Source: Tetracladium setigerum (taxonomy: Eukaryota > Ascomycota > Leotiomycetes > Helotiales). Taken from it: DNA of 64,000 nt. Below are positions 46,328 to 56,675 of this stretch, piece after piece. Below the pieces are notes generated by a model. That model saw only the letters and a program-made list of their open reading frames with translations. It did no database searches and was not told the DNA's origin. Each line of letters opens with the position of its first letter. The stretch's first letter is position 1. The stretch lies in assembly GCA_031472005.1 (NCBI GenBank), contig PZJY01000009.1, positions 2,108,001 to 2,172,000 of the forward strand. The letters are read 5' to 3'. Made by a program: the position numbers and the translations under genes.

Positions 46328-47257
46328 CTATGATTGAATTCCGAGCTGTTGCCTTAGAAATTGGAAGATATCATCCAGCATGGCGGGAGAATACCAATGA
46401 TCCAAGCCCTCATACTCCACCATCTTTACATCACCCCCAATCAGCTCGATACATTTCCTTGCATCTCTTCCCATCTTGACTGGAACTATGGCGTCGTTTT
46501 CGCCGTGGCCTAGGAAGACTGGGATTTTTTGAAACACCATACCAGCTTTATCTTCTAAATCTACCTGGTCTCTGAGAAATTGCACAGCTTGCATTGGTGG
46601 AGATCCCTTGTCTGATCCCTCTCCTTCGAATAGACTTCCTCCCTCTTCATCGTCAAAAAAGGATACTCCATCATCTTCAGCATCTGCAACCTTGCCTGTT
46701 GCAGTCTCCTCAATTTGGGTTGCAAATGGTAAGAACCCACACATTCCTACCGTGGCAGCGAAGGGCTTACCGTCCCAAGTCAGAAGCGAGGTCAAAGACG
46801 TCGCACAACCTTGGCTTAATCCCCATAGAACAACATTCTGCTCGCCGATGACGTCAATCTCTTTTTGCAGGATGCCGTGGACGTACTTGCAGCTGGTGTG
46901 AAGTCCCGGCTTCATTAAATCCTGTCTGTTGTTAAAGTCATCCATCTTCCAGCCATCAAACCATTGATGGGTGTATGCTCTGCGGTATAAAGTTGCTCTG
47001 GTCCTAGAGGCAGTGAGAAAAACCAATTTGGCGTGTGGAAAGGCTTTTTGGAGATTGCTCTTCGAAGTCGTCTCCATTTCTAGGAGAGGCGGGATAAATT
47101 TCTTGGACGTAGACCCCCGACCGTGAAGGATTACGAAGGTCTGCCGATGTTCTGACTGCGGTGATATGATTTCTGGTTCTGAATATTGTCCGTTTGGAGT
47201 TCTCGACTTCTTCTCATTGAGGAGGCCGCCGTTGGCGGATTCTTGTGTGGAAGACAT
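46328..47257 (-). CDS. Acyl-protein thioesterase/phospholipase-carboxylesterase family hydrolase
   Basis: Single exon; the first true ATG is at 47257 (MSSTQESANGG), giving 309 residues. Alpha/beta-hydrolase features: oxyanion region FVILHGRGSTSKKF, VFLTASRTRAT, nucleophile elbow WGLSQGCATS (Ser about 148), acid in LGHGENDAIVPV (Asp about 255), and EYEGLDHWYS (His about 287). This is the Abhydrolase_2 family, whose eukaryotic members remove palmitoyl groups from proteins or deacylate lysophospholipids. An acidic insertion of about 40 residues (EDDGVSFFDDEEGG) lies between the nucleophile and the acid and is longer than in the compact canonical enzymes. No signal peptide, so probably cytosolic. 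Confidence 0.87.
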   Translation of the reverse strand: MSSTQESANGGLLNEKKSRTPNGQYSEPEIISPQSEHRQTFVILHGRGSTSKKFIPPLLEMETTSKSNLQKAFPHAKLVFLTASRTRATLYRRAYTHQWFDGWKMDDFNNRQDLMKPGLHTSCKYVHGILQKEIDVIGEQNVVLWGLSQGCATSLTSLLTWDGKPFAATVGMCGFLPFATQIEETATGKVADAEDDGVSFFDDEEGGSLFEGEGSDKGSPPMQAVQFLRDQVDLEDKAGMVFQKIPVFLGHGENDAIVPVKMGRDARKCIELIGGDVKMVEYEGLDHWYSPAMLDDIFQFLRQQLGIQS

Positions 47258-50200
47258 TTTGATAGCTTCTGAGGGCAACTAAATTTTGAATTTTGTTATT
47301 TGTGTGACTTTGATGATAATCGTCGGGTATGAAGTTTCGTGGGTGCTGGTTGTTCTTGAAAATGTTTGTGTTGTGCGGAGAAATGGAATGGGCGGCGTAA
47401 GTATTTTATAAACAGGCGAGAATTGTGATTCGGACTGAGGCCTGTGACTCACCCGCTACTAGCGTTTCCAATAAGTGGATCGATTCTCACTGGAGGACTT
47501 TAGGAGCTTATCCAACCATCGTTAGACAGTATCGGGATTTCTTAGAAGGGATTTTCAACTCACGTTAAGGCTACTAGAGTTTCGTCTAAAGGCTTCAAAT
47601 ACCTCTTCTCGTTTCTAAAACCGTGGCCTTAACTTTGAGTAAGTGTTATGTAATGTTGCACAAAGAGACAAATCAGCGTTTACAAACACGAGCTCATTAG
47701 ACGTTGATCTATTTCGGGAAATTGTGATTTGATCAATTATACAAAGGAGCTAGAATACAACGGGATAAGAGACTCAAGACTATCTCTTCAACATACGTAC
47801 TTTATATATACTTAGTCCATATGTTTGACGCATTCCTATGTCTTTCAAGAGGCCAAGGATAAGCTTTTAGCCTACCTTTCAAGACGAAATTGACTATCAT
47901 TATTATCATTAGACGGGATAGCCTCAGGAGAAAGCGAAGCGACGGCGTAGATTTTACTTTAGTATCACAGATGACCGACTCAAGCTTGGATCGTTAAAGT
48001 TAGTGGCGAAATCATAGTTCGGGAACCGTTAACAAAGTCTTAACGCTAAGGAGCGTTAATGGTCGTTTTGGGTATTGGGAAGTGTTTGTCTTCGGCCTGC
48101 ATCTGCCCCGAATACTCGGGGAATTTCGGAAAACACCCTCTTGTAAACTTTTCTTAAATCGGTTGATTTCTTTTTGAAAGGTTTACTTTCCTCGGCAAGC
48201 TTCTTAGGTTCACTCATATGTGAGTTTCTTAGCCGCAAAATGCTGAGTCCAAGAATCAATCACTAAGTCCCTGCTGTTGTATGTTTTTTATGAAAAAAAA
48301 TGGCTTGTTCTGATGTTTGTCTTTTGATTGGAAGTCAGTCCGATTTGCGAAACAGTCTCTTCTCTCTCCCAGGAATACGTGCCAGTTCTTCCGTAGATTG
48401 ACCAGATGTTTCTTTCATATGTGCATACAAGACCCTTTATTAAATGTAGTTTTTGCCACTAGGTCCTTTTTGGGTACCTACCTATACAAGCTGGCTTTTT
48501 AGAGGCACAGGCCTTAATTGATGGATGGATTTTCAAGGATCATTCGCGATATCTGAGCGCTCGACCTGACCTGGAGAAGGTACACTGTACATTTTGCGGA
48601 GATTCCAATCATTCCAACCAGAGTATTGCTCGTATCCAGCAATTTTGGGGATACTCAGGGAGGAACTGAACATTCTGCTAGCAAGTGAAACCAAGAGATC
48701 TCGTCGTTCCTCCGAAAGCGAGCATCAGTACCTCTCGCCGAATGGGGAAAAACAGGCACATTATCCCCTTTTATTGATCTGATGCTCTTCAATAGAATTT
48801 GTGATTGATATTGGGAAGTTTCACTAATTTTCGATCACAACAGTAATAATTTAGTACACGGCCATGAAATGCATTTCCCGCCCGCCATACCCTTGCCGGA
48901 GCTTCTGTGTATCTAGAAGTAGTGCAGATGATAACGCTGCGACCTTCTCGGACGGGGTAGTAGATGATTCAAACGAGGACGTGACGGGTCGCTATCGCTC
49001 AGACTAAAGTTGAGTGAGCTAAGGAAGGTGAGCCCAAGATGGGCTGAAGGCGACTCATTTAGGCTTCTTGGCTATGACTGCCGCTAGTTAAAATTAGAAA
49101 CAGTAAGGCAAGAGTTCATTCAGGGTTGATTTTATTTCCCTGTGCGCATGAGCCGCACTAAACCGCTTACCGAATTTCAACTTTAACATATATAAATATG
49201 TACTAATTTGTTGAGCGCTTGCTTAACTCCTGTCTGCCACAAGATATTATACTTAAATCCGTATAACACTTTACCTTATTAGCGCTCGTTTAATAATTTT
49301 TCTTTATAGTATCAAAGGGCTAAAGAGCCAAATAGACGACAATACAAATCCTAGGAGGTGATGTTTAGCGCTCCTCGTGAGTATGTTACCTATTATACAA
49401 CCCAACCAGATGCTTTCCCTGAGCAAAGTATTGTTCATGCAAGACCGCGCAGCAAGGTGCGGTACGGCAGCTGTATTGAAGGTTACGACAGCTGGTTCGC
49501 CGGCCAAGCCGCGGCTGAAAGCTTGACGGCACGCCCAGTTTCAAGCCAAAAAAACCCCTCGATGTGCCACTCTGAATTCGGACCTCTTGACTGTCGCGGC
49601 AGCGATCATTCCTCTGGAGGTACCATGAAAGTACTATGGCTAGTGTGGAGACATGGGTAGCCAGGGTGAGGGAAGAAAAGGGGAATAAGCTGAAGAGAGA
49701 GGGTTCTTGGGTGCAAAGCGTAACCTTATAGATCTACTTGGCTTGCTTGGAGCCGGTCGCTCACGTATTTCTTCAGGATAATGGGAAGGTTGATGAAGGT
49801 GCACGTCAGGTTAAAACGAAAAGTTCTATAATGTTTTCACTCTCCTTTCCTTTGCAGAATAATATATGCAATGATCTGCAAGGCGAGGCTGAGTGCTCTG
49901 GGTTCAATAATAAAATCCGAACACATGCAGAAGCGTCTATTCAAGATTACCAGCACTACAATCCTATTGGGTATAACGTCAGACCAAGGAATCAGAAACG
50001 TGAGTCAAATAAGGCGGCTTCCTCGTAAAAGTCATGTTTGAATGATCATGCTGCAGGCAATTCTGCCTTGTACTGTACGTTTACTTACCTAGTCATGCTC
50101 AGTTTGATACCTTGTATGTTTTTTATTTTCAAAAGTTCAAATAGACTTTGGTACGGTCAGTCTCTCCCAAAGTGAAATCAAGTGTCAAATTGTCATCTGC

Positions 50201-50446
50201 GTCTTCTGGCTGGACCTGGACTCAGCTCGCGTTCCGAGTGGCTTGAGCAAATGTCACTTTAAGCGAATTTTCATTTGCTCGCAAGGTCTTGGCACCTACC
50301 TACCAAAGCCTCCACCCACGGTCTGGGCTGTGCTAGGACAACGCAAAGTAGGCAGCGTACAGTATATGAAAGAGAAGGGGCAGCGCGATTGCCCAACTCC
50401 ACATCTAAACTCTTCTCCTGTTCCTTTGTGTCCCGCCTTTTTCGCA
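47258..50446. other. Long gene-poor stretch
   Basis: About 3.2 kb with no supported gene. Open frames at 49358-49660 and 49738-50028 lack recognisable domains. An 18-mer (tccctgctgttgtatgtt, about 48268) recurs near 55610. The last 200 bp before 50447 are open in the peptidase frame but are better read as 5' leader. Confidence 0.45.
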
Positions 50447-52636
50447 ATGTTTTCGACACTCCCTATTTCTCTTTCTCTCTTTATAGTCAGCCAGATCTGC
50501 CATGCTGTACCACTCATCACCCCTCGTGGTCCAGTCACGGCGTGTCCTCCACATAGGCTAGATACACAACAAGGACCCGAGCGAACTTGTATACCATATG
50601 TGGAAAAGAAAGACATCGCCGGTATCAGCTTTAGTCTCTATACCTGGACCGTTCTAGACTCCCCGAACACTCCTGCTGGGGACAGCTCGTATCTTGCCCC
50701 ACTCGTCAAGGCGGCCGACGACAGCTTGCCTTTCTATGCCACTCTCATGAAATCCAAAGTGAAGATTATCAATGTATTTCTTACAGAAGAATTCGACGAC
50801 CGTGGAGCTACAGATTTTTTATCAACGGATCCGAACATCTGCAGCGTTCGAGTGGGGAACAGGCTACCTCTCGACAATGGATCAGTCCAAAAGACACTCG
50901 CCCACGAATTGTACCACTGTGTTCAAAGAACATTTCGACCAGACAAACCGTACCGGGAATCGAATTGGTGGAGCGAAGGATCGGCCGAGTACTTTGGCAA
51001 TGTCTTCTTTCCAGGAACTGACGGCGGACACATGCCATCGTATAATCCAAGAGCGCAGCTTTGGAGGAACGGCTATGGCGCCAGTGTGTTCTTCCAACAT
51101 TTGTCTGGTAGCGTTTCCGACGTGAACATCCACAATTGGGCCATCGGCCAGCCAGACTTACAGTCATGGCAAGACCTGGAGGCCAGCGTATCTCAAGACA
51201 AATTCATTACCGATGCGTTTCCAATTTTCGCAGCACAGTTTACGGACGGGAAAATCACGTACAAGAATAAGCAAACGGTTGTCGCCAAGTTTCCAACCTC
51301 AAGTTATTTCGACGATATCCCTCCCAAGCCTGGTGTCTACGCAAGGAATGTGAAAATGGCTTCCTTTGCCGCTATGGAGAAGTTGGAGTTGACGTTGCCA
51401 AAAAAGCGCAAGATTTCCTTCACGTTCGACACGCAGGACAGTCAGACCGTGCTACAGTACCGCAAGGCGAGCGAGTCAAATTGGAGCACTGCGAAGAAGG
51501 GAGTAGAGACTCACCTCGAGCAAGGTACTTGCGAGTACGTCTTCCTTGCAACTTCCACATCACACGACAATTTCAACAGAGTTTTCGATTTGCCGATTAC
51601 GTTCACAGTAAGGAAAGCATCGAAGAAGATGAAGCATAAGCATAAGCGTGACGACGTGTCGGACGCTATCATCTCTGTTATGGGCGGAGGAACTGCCCAA
51701 AATACCACAGTTACCACTATCACCACAGCCACGATATTCACCACAGACATCACTTTTATTACTGCCACCACATTCACCACGCTCACCATAGGCACCACAG
51801 TCACTGTCACGGCAGTCACTGTCACTGCAGTCACTGTCACTGCAGTTGCCCCAATCACCCCAATCACCCCAATCACCCCAGTCACCACAGTCACCACAGT
51901 CACCCCAAGTATCTCGGCCGCTCAAGTTACCCCAATCACCCCAGTCACCCCAGTCACCTCAGATACTCCCCCAGTTACCCCACCAGTTGCCCCACCAGTT
52001 ATCACAGACGCACCAGCCGCTTCAGATATACAGGGCGCAGCAGAAGGCGCAAATGAAAAATGGCAGACCATCACCATAGATGATAGCGAGCCAGATGAGG
52101 ACGATCAAGGGGAGGGGAGCAGCTGCGAGAACCAATGTCTCATTGGAGATTGGTATCTCGACATACCCAGCATGCAAAGTTTCCTAGCGCAGAAGATCCC
52201 GCCAGCGGTTGGCGCACAAGCTCCAGTAGCGATCAAGAATCTCGCCGTGACGGGCTCGTCAAACTTCAGCGTAACTTCGAGCTTGGCTAGCTCATGGGTT
52301 TTTGACCATCTCGGCATCTCTTACGATGGCACTGTGGAAGGTGTGGAAGGCGGAGCTTTCCACACTCTAATTGATATCACCGGCTCTGCGAACGGAAAGG
52401 TGAAGCTGATAGGAGATGATGTGTTCTCCTGGGAGAACGTTCAGTCAACAGGAGCGATCAAAACGACGAGCACCGTTCTTGGCATGCCTCTTGAACTAGA
52501 TTTTCCAATGGGTGACCAGTACGGAACAACTACACAGGTACAATATATCTGCAAGCAAGATACATTGCAGATGGCTGGGTATGTCGATGGAGCGTATCAG
52601 TGGGGATACACTTGGTTGAGAGATGTCATCGTGTGA
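50447..52636 (+). CDS. Secreted HExxH metallopeptidase-like protein with Thr/Pro repeat linker
   Basis: Single exon. The frame is open from 50243, but the ATG at 50447 starts a signal peptide (MFSTLPISLSLFIVSQICHA), giving 729 residues. Domain 1 (about 25-390) has the zinc motif AHELYHCVQ (His 153) and a downstream Glu in NWWSEGSAEYFGN, the HExxH...E arrangement of gluzincin peptidases. A lysine-rich joint (KKMKHKHKRDD) could be a processing site. It leads to a Thr/Val/Pro/Ile linker of about 120 residues coded by tandem repeats, likely O-glycosylated. The C-terminal domain (about 560-729) begins CENQCLIGDWYLDIPSM and is beta-rich with no Cys except at its ends; I cannot name it. Function is inferred as an extracellular protease or an inactive relative; no named family is assigned. 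Confidence 0.75.
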   Translation: MFSTLPISLSLFIVSQICHAVPLITPRGPVTACPPHRLDTQQGPERTCIPYVEKKDIAGISFSLYTWTVLDSPNTPAGDSSYLAPLVKAADDSLPFYATLMKSKVKIINVFLTEEFDDRGATDFLSTDPNICSVRVGNRLPLDNGSVQKTLAHELYHCVQRTFRPDKPYRESNWWSEGSAEYFGNVFFPGTDGGHMPSYNPRAQLWRNGYGASVFFQHLSGSVSDVNIHNWAIGQPDLQSWQDLEASVSQDKFITDAFPIFAAQFTDGKITYKNKQTVVAKFPTSSYFDDIPPKPGVYARNVKMASFAAMEKLELTLPKKRKISFTFDTQDSQTVLQYRKASESNWSTAKKGVETHLEQGTCEYVFLATSTSHDNFNRVFDLPITFTVRKASKKMKHKHKRDDVSDAIISVMGGGTAQNTTVTTITTATIFTTDITFITATTFTTLTIGTTVTVTAVTVTAVTVTAVAPITPITPITPVTTVTTVTPSISAAQVTPITPVTPVTSDTPPVTPPVAPPVITDAPAASDIQGAAEGANEKWQTITIDDSEPDEDDQGEGSSCENQCLIGDWYLDIPSMQSFLAQKIPPAVGAQAPVAIKNLAVTGSSNFSVTSSLASSWVFDHLGISYDGTVEGVEGGAFHTLIDITGSANGKVKLIGDDVFSWENVQSTGAIKTTSTVLGMPLELDFPMGDQYGTTTQVQYICKQDTLQMAGYVDGAYQWGYTWLRDVIV
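51796..51960. repeat. Coding minisatellite: 15-bp and 9-bp tandem units
   Basis: First a 15-bp unit (gcagtcactgtcact) about three times to 51845, then 9-bp units (ccaatcacc, later ccagtcacc or acagtcacc) about seven times, and again after 51930. All units are multiples of three, so copy changes keep the frame and change only linker length. Confidence 0.85.
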
Positions 52637-52644
52637 GGTGTCTT

Positions 52645-53265
52645 CGCATAGGGTAGATTCAGGACAGGAGTTTGACGGGATCCATCTTTATTATAAGGCC
52701 TACCAGATTTGCTCTTCCCCTTATAGCAGTGGGCTCATATTTGTACCAACATCAAGCATATTAAGAGAGAATTTCAATGGATGCATACCTGACTGGATGC
52801 GGGTGTTGTCAAATATCAAGGAGAAATGGAATTCAGTACTGCAGACGCTTGAAGAAGGCCACTTGCACTTGGTCAGGGCCGTGGCCTTCTCACCAGTCGG
52901 CAAGTCGCTGGCATCGGCATTGGGGGACAAGACAGTCAAGCTGTGGGACGCCGGGTCGGAGGTCGTGCTGCAGACGCTCCATGTCGACAGTATTGTCTAC
53001 ACTCCCTCTTTCTCTGACGGCAGTACACATCTCCAAAATAACAGAGGAACCTTAGCCATCTCATCCCTTTCCTCTAATAGTCCATCTGCTGTCCCCTCTC
53101 AATGACGTCCCCCGGCCATATTTGTCAAGGACCAATAGGTGTGTAGTCGAACCAGGCCAATCCTTTGGCTTCTTCCCGAGCATCGGACAGACCGCCCTCA
53201 GTGCTCATGGCTTGCAGAACTGTGTATGTGCGGATGTGGATATCTGGAGTGGAGACGAAAAAGTA
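52645..53265 (+). pseudogene. NACHT-WD40-type NLR C-terminal relic
   Basis: A remnant of an NWD-class protein. It reads AYQICSSPYSSGLIFVPTSS and CIPDWMRVLSNIKEKWNSVL, the usual link region before the propeller. One WD40 repeat follows (VRAVAFSPVGKSLASALGDKTVKLWD), then the closing segment VYTPSFSDGSTHLQNNRG and, past a stop, FVKDQ*VCSRTRPILWLLPEH. The stop at 53136 is TAG where a Trp codon is expected. The NACHT ATPase and nearly all WD repeats are missing. Intact members are fungal immune-type receptors controlling incompatibility and xenorecognition. The single surviving repeat suggests collapse of a near-identical repeat array by recombination. Confidence 0.72.
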
Positions 53266-53703
53266 AGGTCTTCCAAGAGAAATGGGAGAGGGATTGGAGA
53301 GAGGAGAAGGGGAGGGAATATGAGTGAGGAGATATGCCAGGAGATGTGAGAGGAGATGTGTGAGAAGATGGATGAGAAGAGAGGTGAAGATATGAGGGAA
53401 CCGGTCAACCCGAAGGCAGAAAAAGCTCCTGCGCATGAAGACAGGCAGATCAGGATAACTGTCTGGCAATGGGTGTACAGTGGCAATAGATTTGGGACCC
53501 CTGGCTGGGAAAGGTGGCCTTTTCGGGCTCCTCGTTAAAAGTTAACGATTTATGGTGAGATGGGTGAGCAGACCTGAGCAGACTTGAGCCGAAGTTGAGC
53601 TAGGCCTGAGCCGCCTGAGCAAAGGCGGCGCGGGGTCACGTGGGCCAGAGGGTTGGGATGTGTCGAGATTCCGGTCATACAACATTCTCACAGGTTTTTA
53701 TTC
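53266..53703. other. Intergenic, purine-rich tract and TGAGC array
   Basis: 53270-53400 is strongly purine-rich with imperfect gagatg/gagaag repeats. A spaced TGAGC pentamer array is listed separately. A CACGTG lies near 53637. No gene is seen. Confidence 0.55.
53565..53620. repeat. Phased TGAGC pentamer array, six copies
   Basis: TGAGC occurs at 53565, 53575, 53585, 53596, 53607 and 53616, spacing 9-11 bp, close to one helical turn. It lies downstream of the RelA/SpoT-like gene's 3' end. Whether it is a decayed tandem repeat or a binding array is not known. Confidence 0.7.
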
Positions 53704-54531
53704 CTACCAACCGCGTTGCTCTTTGAATTCTTTGTTTGCCTCCTCTTTGCTTCGTTCCAACTCCGAAAGCATAATGTCTATCGTGATTGCTAGGCCATTG
53801 ATAGCATCGATCATTCGCCTCATGGTCGGTGTCGCTTGGACCTCTCTGGGCTGTTTGTAAATGATATTGTGTTGCATCTCCGCCCAGGCTTGCGTTATCA
53901 CCGTCCCGATCTGAATCTCTACTTTCAGTGGGCTGAAAATCTTGCTCCGAGCCAGAGCAACCTCGATCGATTCGAATCCGTCAGGTCGAGAATTTTCGAA
54001 TCCAACAAGTAGTTGCCATGACTTATATCCGTAGTGCTCCCAGCTTTCCTCGATGCCGTCCTCATTTTTACTGGTAAATCGCCCAGCTCCATGCTTCTGG
54101 ATTTCTTGATTTCTGCCAGTCACAACTGATCTTGAATCATCGGTGACCGTGCCAAAGATATGAACCACGCTAAAGTGCTCACAAATCGCTTTTTCGACTT
54201 TATCAACGTCGCCGGGAAAAAACACTCCAATGCGCACGCCAGCAAGGTCTCCCATATCGTGGTCTTCGTACAATTCCTTAGTCTTAGCGATCTCTTCTCG
54301 AAATGCGGGCGTTTTCGCCATTTGATCCAGCTTCGTCTTCAATGAGGCATACTGCTTCGATCTGCCCTGTACTATTCCTTTGATTTCCTTATGCTTCAAT
54401 AACTGCTGGCACTCTTTCTTCGTAATCTTCGCTAGTGCTTTGAAATGATTCTGTATCTCGTCCTTTTTGTACTGTTCAAGGAAAGCGTTGACTTTCTGAG
54501 CGAATAAATCAGATTCGGGAATCGAAGTCAT
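53704..54531 (-). CDS. RelA/SpoT-domain protein, fungal
   Basis: Single exon; the ATG at 54531 gives MTSIPESDLFAQKV and 275 residues. The frame is open upstream to 54711 but has no ATG there. The RelA/SpoT nucleotidyltransferase fold is seen in order: MGDLAGVRIGVFFPGDVDKV (Asp 95, a metal ligand), HYGYKSWQLLV (Tyr 169, at the site of the nucleotide-stacking Tyr), KVEIQIGTVITQAWAEMQHNIIYK (Glu 205, second metal ligand) and a C-terminal helical region. In bacterial (p)ppGpp synthetases the motifs read GYRSxH and E-x-Q-I-R; here the His and that Arg are replaced (SWQ, QIG). No hydrolase (HD) domain is present. Alarmone synthesis is possible but unproven; loss of these residues could mean a different nucleotide substrate or no catalysis. 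Confidence 0.83.
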   Translation of the reverse strand: MTSIPESDLFAQKVNAFLEQYKKDEIQNHFKALAKITKKECQQLLKHKEIKGIVQGRSKQYASLKTKLDQMAKTPAFREEIAKTKELYEDHDMGDLAGVRIGVFFPGDVDKVEKAICEHFSVVHIFGTVTDDSRSVVTGRNQEIQKHGAGRFTSKNEDGIEESWEHYGYKSWQLLVGFENSRPDGFESIEVALARSKIFSPLKVEIQIGTVITQAWAEMQHNIIYKQPREVQATPTMRRMIDAINGLAITIDIMLSELERSKEEANKEFKEQRGW

Positions 54532-56675
54532 TGTAGAGCCTTGTTGAGAATACCGGCAAGTTGTAGCGGAACTTGTATCGTTGGGATGGGAATTTTCCTG
54601 GGCGGTATGAAACGGGCTTGGTGATGGGGTGTGACACTTTCGAATTGCTGGATCGGGTGAAGCTCTTGTATATGTAGACAGGCCTCTCAGTCTCGTTCCA
54701 ATTCCACCCAACAGGACTATTTCAGCTGATAGCAGGCCGCAGGAGACTACAGGCTATGCTTCAGGCTCGTGGTGAGGATATGCACATAAGGTGCATGCTG
54801 GCCTACAATTGGGTTCCTTCACACGGTTGTGGCCTGTTTGTTGGCCTACTCAAAGGATCATATAGTCATCCAAACATGTTGGTTACAGTCCTTGTAACAG
54901 GTAATGATCATTACTTGAGTCATTGGCGAGGGGGTGGATGGTTCCAAATGGTCGTGTATCGTTGTCTTCGGAGTAAAGAGTAGGAACGGTGATGGAGTGA
55001 CAGAGTAAGTGGATATCCCCTGTCTTAGTAAGCTGGCCGACCAGGGGAAGTCTTGGTCGTCAGGGGAGTATAATTACATCAAACCATTATTCCCATCCAT
55101 ACAATAGTCAATTGCCACAAACAGCAAGCAAGGCAGATTTATGCATGTCAGTTGCTACCACACACCAGGCAGCGAGGCAGTATTGCCTAGATACTAGGCT
55201 GAGAAAATAAGGAGGATATTCTAAGCCTCTAGTACAGGGAGGTGCGGTCATGTGGCCACCTTGGCCACCCCGAGTTGGGGAGCCTCTCTTCCACTTCTTA
55301 AAGATAACGAGTACAACAGGCTTATACCGTAGCGTGTAATTTTGCAGCAAGCAGATTTCTTGTTTTTGAGGGGAGAGTGGAGGGAAGACATGGACATGTT
55401 TGTCTTACCTAGGTAGGTAATCCAAGCCATCCAGCTTGCTTCCTGAACAAGGCTTGGCATCACTGGTCCTGGTTTTGGACGCTATGTTAAGAACATATCA
55501 ATGTTTAAGCTTAATGGATAATACATACGACCATAGATTGAGGAAAACTGGGCATCCCGTCCGCTCTGCCATACATAAGCCTCAAATCGGTAGGGTGACC
55601 ACCAGCGAATCCCTGCTGTTGTATGTTCTTTTGTTAATTTTTTTAATATTTTTTATACACGTTCTGGGCTCATTCTTGACTCCTTCCATCCCCACCACGT
55701 TTACTCGATCTGCTGAGTATTATGTTCTTAAGCGACGTTGAAAATTATATCTGTCTCAATGTTGTTTGAAGAGACTAAGCGACTTCCCCGGCGAAGCTTC
55801 TTCATTTTTTGATAGCGACAACTAAATCTACCTTGACCAAGCGCCAGCGCTGTTACGAGTGCCAACTTACATTCTCCACACACTGATTCGCTCTTTTTGA
55901 AATTTATATCCTAGTCACCTTCATTTTTTGGATCTGGTGTTGATGTCCCCCACACACTGAGCAATATCCACCCAATTAGCACCCCTTCTTCAAATGAGCA
56001 GCATTGTAAGTTTCCGAGCCCAAACAGAACTTTAACAGGCCAAAATATGTCAAGAGCATGGCAAGAAATACCATATAGTTGGCAAATTTCTGTCTTGTTG
56101 GCAATCGTATATATCCACAGCTTGCGCCGTAGAGTCGTCTACATTCCAAATAGCCGGCGGACTACACCCGAAAGTCTCTTGAGAGGGCGTCAATATCCTC
56201 TTGCCTCCTGAATTATATTGTATTGCCTACTTAAATAAAGCCATAAGTCACAGTTCTGGGATGTTTGGAACTCCGAAACCCCTTCAACTGTTGAAGTGGC
56301 GGGACAGTGTTCCTTTACAATTGACTGCATACAAACGTTACGCGGTTGCTAAGTTATTAGCCATTCCCGCGCAAAAAACAAAAAAGTATCCTAAATTGCC
56401 CCAAAGCATCTTGAAAACCAGAGAAAGTTTATAAACGGTAATTGAATAATTGGATATTCGAATTGACACACCGCGTATGATTTTCAGGATGTGGTCTACA
56501 TTTATCTTCCTAAACCTCAAATGTGAATGCGACACGACATCCTCATGATTTCCCTTTAAACCAAGTTGTAAAAGTCCCAATCTCCAGAAATGAACGAGCC
56601 CTCCAAATCTCAGGCAAGGGTGCTGCCAACAAGCAAGCGAGCTCCAACTCCATCCAACCAACCCCTCAATCGCAT
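54532..56675. other. Gene-poor stretch
   Basis: About 2.1 kb with no supported gene. Several short frames overlap without domain content. The dispersed 18-mer also found near 48268 occurs at about 55610. Confidence 0.45.

Noticed and set aside
51511..51925. Antisense frames over the metallopeptidase linker (V/G-rich and C/G/D-rich)
   Set aside because: They are shadows of the in-frame minisatellite, which keeps all frames open.
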